From NCBI GenBank assembly GCA_963977125.1, contig CAXBNJ010000001.1, positions 558,001 to 622,000 of the forward strand: 64,000 nucleotides of DNA. The letters are read 5' to 3'. This DNA comes from UBA2705 sp963977125 (GTDB taxonomy: Bacteria > Pseudomonadota > Alphaproteobacteria > Micavibrionales > Micavibrionaceae). The first letter of the stretch is position 1. Every line of letters begins with the position of its first letter. Positions 59,619 through 64,000 of this stretch are shown one piece after another. The notes under the pieces are model-generated. The model saw nothing but the letters and a program-made list of their open reading frames with translations, had not been told where the DNA came from and did no database searches. The position numbers were made by a program, and so were the translations under genes.

Positions 59619-60854
59619 ATGGCAAAATTGGTTGCAAAATTTGGCGGTACATCGGTCGCTGACATCAAGCGCATTGAACATGCCGCCGATAAAATCAAGC
59701 GTGAAGTTGATGCGGGGCATCAGGTCGCGGTTGTTGTGTCGGCTATGTCCGGTGTGACCAATCAACTGATCGAATTTTGTTCTGACATTAACAGTCTATA
59801 TGACACGCGCGAATATGACTCGATCGTCTCAAGCGGTGAACAAGTAACGGCGGGGCTTATGGCCTTGGCATTGCAAAAACGGGGTATTGCGGCGCGTTCA
59901 TGGCTTGGCTGGCAAGTACCTATATTGTGTAGCGATCTGCATGGACGCGCTCGTATCATTGATATTGACGCTGTCGAAATCAATAAACGAATAGAGCAAA
60001 ATGAAGTCGCCGTATTGGCTGGTTTTCAAGGGATTACTCAGGTGGGGCGCATCGCAACATTGGGGCGCGGCGGCTCAGATACCACGGCAGTGGCTTTAGC
60101 GGCGGCTATTGGCGCAGATCGCTGTGACATATATACAGATGTTGAAGGTGTTTATACAACAGACCCGCGCATTGTACCGGCGGCGCGTAAGCTAAAGGCG
60201 GTATCTTACGAAGAAATGCTAGAAATGGCCTCACTAGGGGCTAAGGTTTTACAAACACGCTCCGTTGAAATGGCGTTTAAACATGAAGTGCCTGTACAGG
60301 TGCTCTCGAGCTTTGGTGATGCTATCGGCAGTGACTTGCCAGGCACAATGGTTGTTAATGAGGAAGAAATAATGGAAGAACATGTTGTCAACGGCATTAC
60401 TTATTCAGGGGATGATGCGAAAATAACATTGCTTAAACTGCGCGATATACCGGGCATTGCGGCAAAGGTCTTTACCCCTTTGGCTATGGCTAATGTGAAT
60501 GTTGATATGATCGTACAGAATATATCAACAGATGGTCAGTTAACGGATATGACCTTTACAGTACCGCGCGGTGATGTTGAGCGTGCGATCTCCGTTCTTA
60601 AAGCCGCAGAAGAATTAAAGGGGGCTGAGATAATCTCATCAACCGATGTCGCTAAAATATCTGTTGTTGGCATCGGAATGCGTTCACATGCTGGCGTGGC
60701 GCAGAAAATGTTTGAAACCTTGGCTGAGAAGGGCATCAATATTCAAGTAATCTCAACGTCTGAGATTAAAATATCCGTTTTAATCGCAGAAGAATATTCA
60801 GAGTTGGCTGTGCGTACTTTGCATAGTGCTTATGGTTTAGAAAAGCCGCTCTAA
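59619..60854 (+). CDS. lysC: Aspartate kinase
   Basis: 411 residues, monofunctional. Kinase domain start VAKFGGTSVADIKRIEHAA, GRGGSDTTAVALAAA and YTDVEGVYTTDPRIVPAARK, followed by two ACT domains (from about 265; DIPGIAAKVFTPLAMANVNVDMI in parts, and IGMRSHAGVAQKMFETLAEKG) that bind lysine or threonine for feedback control. It supplies aspartyl phosphate for Lys, Met (with metA here) and Thr. A rodZ-like gene follows 43 bases later. Confidence 0.97.
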   Translation: MAKLVAKFGGTSVADIKRIEHAADKIKREVDAGHQVAVVVSAMSGVTNQLIEFCSDINSLYDTREYDSIVSSGEQVTAGLMALALQKRGIAARSWLGWQVPILCSDLHGRARIIDIDAVEINKRIEQNEVAVLAGFQGITQVGRIATLGRGGSDTTAVALAAAIGADRCDIYTDVEGVYTTDPRIVPAARKLKAVSYEEMLEMASLGAKVLQTRSVEMAFKHEVPVQVLSSFGDAIGSDLPGTMVVNEEEIMEEHVVNGITYSGDDAKITLLKLRDIPGIAAKVFTPLAMANVNVDMIVQNISTDGQLTDMTFTVPRGDVERAISVLKAAEELKGAEIISSTDVAKISVVGIGMRSHAGVAQKMFETLAEKGINIQVISTSEIKISVLIAEEYSELAVRTLHSAYGLEKPL

Positions 60855-60897
60855 AATTGCGCTTGTGTTTCGGTCTAACTGGGCTTAAACTATTAAT

Positions 60898-61944
60898 ATG
60901 ACCGATAATTCTTATCATCCATCTCAAAAAGAAATTCATGACTTAAAAGGCCTCTCTGTAGGGGAAATCCTTCGTCGTGCACGTACGCATTACGGCCTTT
61001 CTTTGGCGGATGTGACGGGAGTCTTACGTATTCAGGTGACGTCACTCGAAGCGCTTGAGGCTGATGATGTGACAAAATTACCTGGGCGTGTGTACGCGAT
61101 AGGCTATATACGCTCCTATGCTGAGTATTTAGGGCTTGATGGCGATCAGGTCGTGAGTTTATTTAAAGAGCAAATCGGCCAGAGCATTACGCGTCCTGAA
61201 TATAATTTTCCCGCCGCCGTATCAGAGAGCAAACGCCCTGATTTAACTATTTTTGTATTATCGTTAATCGGCTTGGTTGTTGTTTTTGCGAGTTATCATA
61301 TGCTCAAACCCAAAGATGACACGACCGATATAGCGGTAACTGAGCAAGCCTCAACGCTTGAGGCTTCATCAGAAGAGCGCACGGCAGCGAATGTTACGGG
61401 CGCTGACCCTTTAACAAATTCATTAAATATCCCAAGCCCAGACAAGCCTTTAAATGCAAAATCTAAATCTTGGCCGCCCGCGGTTGAAGATGTTATGCCT
61501 GAGATGCTCTCCACTGCGACAGCAGATAATGCACCGATAGGTTCTGACGTTGTTGATTCAGGTGAAGCTGTGACTGCACAGCCATCTAACCCCTCAGATA
61601 CATCACCATCAGAGGCTATAGAAAAGACCGTGGAGCCTTTGAAAGTAAGCTCAGAGCCAATAACGGGAGTTTTAAATAAGCAGGCCATACGTATTGTCGC
61701 CAAAGATTCGACGTGGCTACAGATTAAAGACCCAGAGGGTACTGTGGTGTTTACAGGTATTCTTAAGCAAGGCCGCACTATAGATATCCCTGCCAATGCA
61801 ATTGGTTGGAAGATGGATACGGGCAATGCAGGCGGCTTAGAAGTTTATATTGGAGATGATAAATTACCCCCATTGGGCGGTAACGGTATCGTCGTTCGCC
61901 GTATTCCCTTGCTTGCTGAAGCTTTAAGAGCGCGCGGAAATTAA
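60898..61944 (+). CDS. RodZ-like helix-turn-helix membrane protein
   Basis: 348 residues. A cytoplasmic HTH_25 domain (about 18-90: GEILRRARTHYGLSLADVTGVLRI and RVYAIGYIRSYAEYLGLDGDQ, in parts) binds MreB in RodZ. One membrane helix lies at about 115-134. It is followed by a Ser/Pro/Thr/Glu-rich linker of about 110 residues and a C-terminal DUF4115 beta domain (about 253-335: IRIVAKDSTWLQIKDPEG). It probably takes part in cell-shape control. In many alphaproteobacteria ispG and hisS separate it from prfA; here prfA follows directly after 67 bases. Confidence 0.88.
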   Translation: MTDNSYHPSQKEIHDLKGLSVGEILRRARTHYGLSLADVTGVLRIQVTSLEALEADDVTKLPGRVYAIGYIRSYAEYLGLDGDQVVSLFKEQIGQSITRPEYNFPAAVSESKRPDLTIFVLSLIGLVVVFASYHMLKPKDDTTDIAVTEQASTLEASSEERTAANVTGADPLTNSLNIPSPDKPLNAKSKSWPPAVEDVMPEMLSTATADNAPIGSDVVDSGEAVTAQPSNPSDTSPSEAIEKTVEPLKVSSEPITGVLNKQAIRIVAKDSTWLQIKDPEGTVVFTGILKQGRTIDIPANAIGWKMDTGNAGGLEVYIGDDKLPPLGGNGIVVRRIPLLAEALRARGN

Positions 61945-62011
61945 CAATAAACATTGATTTATTCGTTAAAAACGGTCTTTATGAGCACTATATATTTTCC
62001 AAGAGGGCAAA

Positions 62012-63076
62012 ATGGCATTTCAAGATAAACTTTCACCGCTAAAATCTAAACATGAGGAGCTCTCATCCTTAATGTCCGCCGGTAATTTAAATGGCGAAGA
62101 ATTTACGCGTTTATCGTGTGAATATGCGGATTTATCGCCGATTATTGCGGCTATTGATGAATATGAAGCGGCGCTTCAAGGCTTAGAAGAAGTCGAAGAA
62201 ATGCTGGCTGATCCTGAAATGAAGGAAATGGCTGCCGAAGAAAAACGCGCATTAGATAAACGTATCCCTGAACTTGAACAACATATTCGTCTGGCTTTAT
62301 TGCCAAAAGATGAAGCGGATTCGCGTAATGCTATTTTAGAGATCCGTGCGGGCACAGGTGGCGACGAGGCCGCTTTATTCGCGGGGGATTTGCTCGCTAT
62401 GTATAAAGGTTATGCCGCTGCCCAAGGCTGGCGGATGGAAATCATGGAGGCGTCAGAAAGTGACGTTGGTGGTTTTAAAGAGGTTATTGCTGAGATTAAT
62501 GGCCGTAATGTTTTTGCGAATTTAAAATTTGAATCAGGCGTACACCGTGTCCAGCGTGTGCCAAAAACAGAATCTGGCGGGCGTATTCATACATCTGCTG
62601 CGACTGTAGCGGTTTTACCCGAAGCGGAAGATGTTGATATTAACATTGCCGATAATGATTTGCGCATTGATGTCTATCGCTCGCAAGGTTGTGGTGGTCA
62701 AAGTGTGAACACGACAGATAGTGCTGTGCGTATTACGCACTTGCCAACGGGCATCGTGGTCGCAATACAAGATGAAAAATCACAACATAAGAACAAAGCG
62801 AAAGCGATGAAAATTCTGCAAACGCGTATTTACGATGCAGAACGCCAGCGTTTAGATTCGGAGCGCTCTGAAGATCGTCGCTCGCAAGTCGGCTCTGGTG
62901 ATCGCTCTGAGCGGATCAGAACTTATAATTTTGCGCAAAGTCGCGTGACGGATCATCGTATTAATCTGACCATCTATAAATTAGATGACATTTTAACAGG
63001 CCCCGCTTTATCGGAGATTATTCAGCCACTTATTTCTGAAGATCAAGCCAGTAGGCTGGCAGAGCTCGATGGCTAA
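62012..63076 (+). CDS. prfA: Peptide chain release factor 1
   Basis: 354 residues. The stop-codon-reading motif is P184-K-T186 (VPKTESGGRIHTSA), which is PAT in E. coli, and the catalytic GGQ is at 228-230 (GCGGQSVNTTDSAVRITHLP in parts). It terminates translation at UAA and UAG. It overlaps prmC by eight bases, so the factor and its methylase are made together. Confidence 0.97.
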   Translation: MAFQDKLSPLKSKHEELSSLMSAGNLNGEEFTRLSCEYADLSPIIAAIDEYEAALQGLEEVEEMLADPEMKEMAAEEKRALDKRIPELEQHIRLALLPKDEADSRNAILEIRAGTGGDEAALFAGDLLAMYKGYAAAQGWRMEIMEASESDVGGFKEVIAEINGRNVFANLKFESGVHRVQRVPKTESGGRIHTSAATVAVLPEAEDVDINIADNDLRIDVYRSQGCGGQSVNTTDSAVRITHLPTGIVVAIQDEKSQHKNKAKAMKILQTRIYDAERQRLDSERSEDRRSQVGSGDRSERIRTYNFAQSRVTDHRINLTIYKLDDILTGPALSEIIQPLISEDQASRLAELDG

Positions 63077-63974
63077 AGCTTCGCCATCAGACATGATTCC
63101 TCTACCAACAACCCTCGCAGCTTTATATAAGGCCATGCGTACAGCGCTCTGTGATTCTTCAGAAAGCGCAGATTTAGATGCGCGTATTATCATTGAAGAG
63201 CGCAGCACATATAAATATCTAGATATCTTAACGGAAGCAGACCGTGTTCTGCCTGATGATGTTCTTGCGTTAATTAATCAAGATATGCACCGCCGTCTGA
63301 CGGGGGAGCCTTTAGCAAAAATATATGGTTATAAGGAGTTTTGGGAGCGACGTTTTGTCGTGTCTTCTGATGTTCTTGACCCGCGCCCTGATACAGAATC
63401 AATTATTGAGGCTGTGCTGGAGTGGTATGAGGCCAATAAGGCCTATTATAAAGATAAGCCATTGCGCATTGTTGATATAGGTACGGGGACGGGCTGTATA
63501 ATCATTACTTTACTCAATGAGATTGCAGGGGCGACGGGGGTGGCGATTGATTATTCATGGCCCGCTTTAATGATTGCAAAAGAAAATGCATCCGTGAATC
63601 AAGTGAGTGATCGTCTTGATTTTGTCCAAGGGGACTATATATCAGCGCTTGGCGATGGGGTGGCGGACTTGATTATTACGAATCCGCCCTATATTCCTTC
63701 GGCAGATATCGCGAATCTATCAGAATCAGTTAAAAGCTTTGACCCGATTCTGGCTTTAGATGGCGGTGAGGACGGTTTAGACCCCTATAAAAAAATATTT
63801 ATATCTATAAAAAAGAATTTGCGCACAAATGGCCGTATGTTTGTGGAGTGCGGATATGACCAGATTCAGGCTATTAACAGAATCGGTGAAAACACTGGAA
63901 CGACTCTAGAAAGAATCATCTACGATCTAGGCGGTCACGCACGTGGCGGGGAATTCAGCTGTGGGGATAAATAA
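63069..63974 (+). CDS. prmC: Release factor glutamine methyltransferase PrmC (HemK)
   Basis: 301 residues. It N5-methylates the Gln of the GGQ motif in release factors. Motif I is VDIGTGTGCIIITLLNE, the substrate motif NPPY is at 205-208 (TNPPYIPSADI), and an N-terminal helical domain binds the release factor (with YGYKEFWERRFVVSSDVLDPRPDTE in parts). The C-terminus is slightly extended. Its start lies inside prfA. The last 26 bases of the window hold nothing assignable. Confidence 0.95.
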   Translation: MAKASPSDMIPLPTTLAALYKAMRTALCDSSESADLDARIIIEERSTYKYLDILTEADRVLPDDVLALINQDMHRRLTGEPLAKIYGYKEFWERRFVVSSDVLDPRPDTESIIEAVLEWYEANKAYYKDKPLRIVDIGTGTGCIIITLLNEIAGATGVAIDYSWPALMIAKENASVNQVSDRLDFVQGDYISALGDGVADLIITNPPYIPSADIANLSESVKSFDPILALDGGEDGLDPYKKIFISIKKNLRTNGRMFVECGYDQIQAINRIGENTGTTLERIIYDLGGHARGGEFSCGDK

Positions 63975-64000
63975 TAAAAAATCTATTTGTTGGGTTGCCC

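Overview
The window is about 64 kb of a moderately AT-rich alphaproteobacterial chromosome. The evidence for this is gene content and gene order: mutS near murJ-trpS; coaBC-dut next to ubiE; nnrD/E beside glnA; tig-clpP-lon-hup; a proteobacterial nuo operon; secA divergent from a parvulin; mutT plus a methyltransferase; a chorismate mutase beside tyrA; ftsE-ftsX beside a zinc-ribbon protein; a DUF4175 protein with lysA and lptM; etfBA with a HIG1-type membrane protein; and ubiG/lysC/rodZ-like/prfA/prmC. A MucR-type regulator also fits. The biosynthetic genes (Met, Lys, Tyr, Gln, ubiquinone, CoA) and complex I suggest a free-living, respiring, largely prototrophic cell. I cannot name a genus.

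Layout. 1-8.2 kb: mutS (truncated by the window edge), a secreted unknown, dut, coaBC, ubiE, murJ, trpS. 8.2-16 kb: a deacetylase-like protein with an altered active site, tsaB, plsC, mucR, glnA, tRNA-His, nnrD/E, tRNA-Leu. 16-26.4 kb: tig, then an accessory island (about 17.9-22.3 kb), then clpP, lon, hup, tRNA-Val. 26.5-35.8 kb: ald, tRNA-Asp, nuoA-G with a Cys-rich exported protein between nuoF and nuoG. 35.8-50.7 kb: secA, parvulin, mutT, methyltransferase, metA, chorismate mutase, tyrA, and a compact leftward envelope operon (unknown - ftsE - ftsX - ydcF-like - plsC - DUF2125). 50.7-64 kb: DUF4175 protein, lysA, lptM, pentapeptide protein, etfBA, HIG1-like protein, ubiG, lysC, rodZ-like, prfA, prmC.

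The most unusual region is the tig-clpP island. It encodes a small Gly-rich membrane protein, two tandem paralogous flavoenzymes of the vanillyl-alcohol oxidase / p-cresol methylhydroxylase family, and two short related peptides. Both peptides carry a KFI-x-A...P hydrophobic core and end in Cys-x(n)-Gly-Gly-Tyr. Imperfect direct repeats (shared words TAAAGCGCAGGC and AACACCTTG) flank the island. I propose it as a candidate undescribed peptide-modifying (RiPP-like) system; this is an inference.

A second theme is that several conserved alphaproteobacterial neighbourhoods lack one expected member here: clpX, glnB, glnD, ubiB, nuoH-N, hisC, argH and ispG-hisS. These genes must lie elsewhere or be absent. 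Four tRNA genes (His, Leu, Val, Asp), each with a recognisable TTGNCN-N17-(-10) promoter, and about a dozen intrinsic terminators delimit the transcription units. I see no rRNA, CRISPR array, insertion sequence or prophage.
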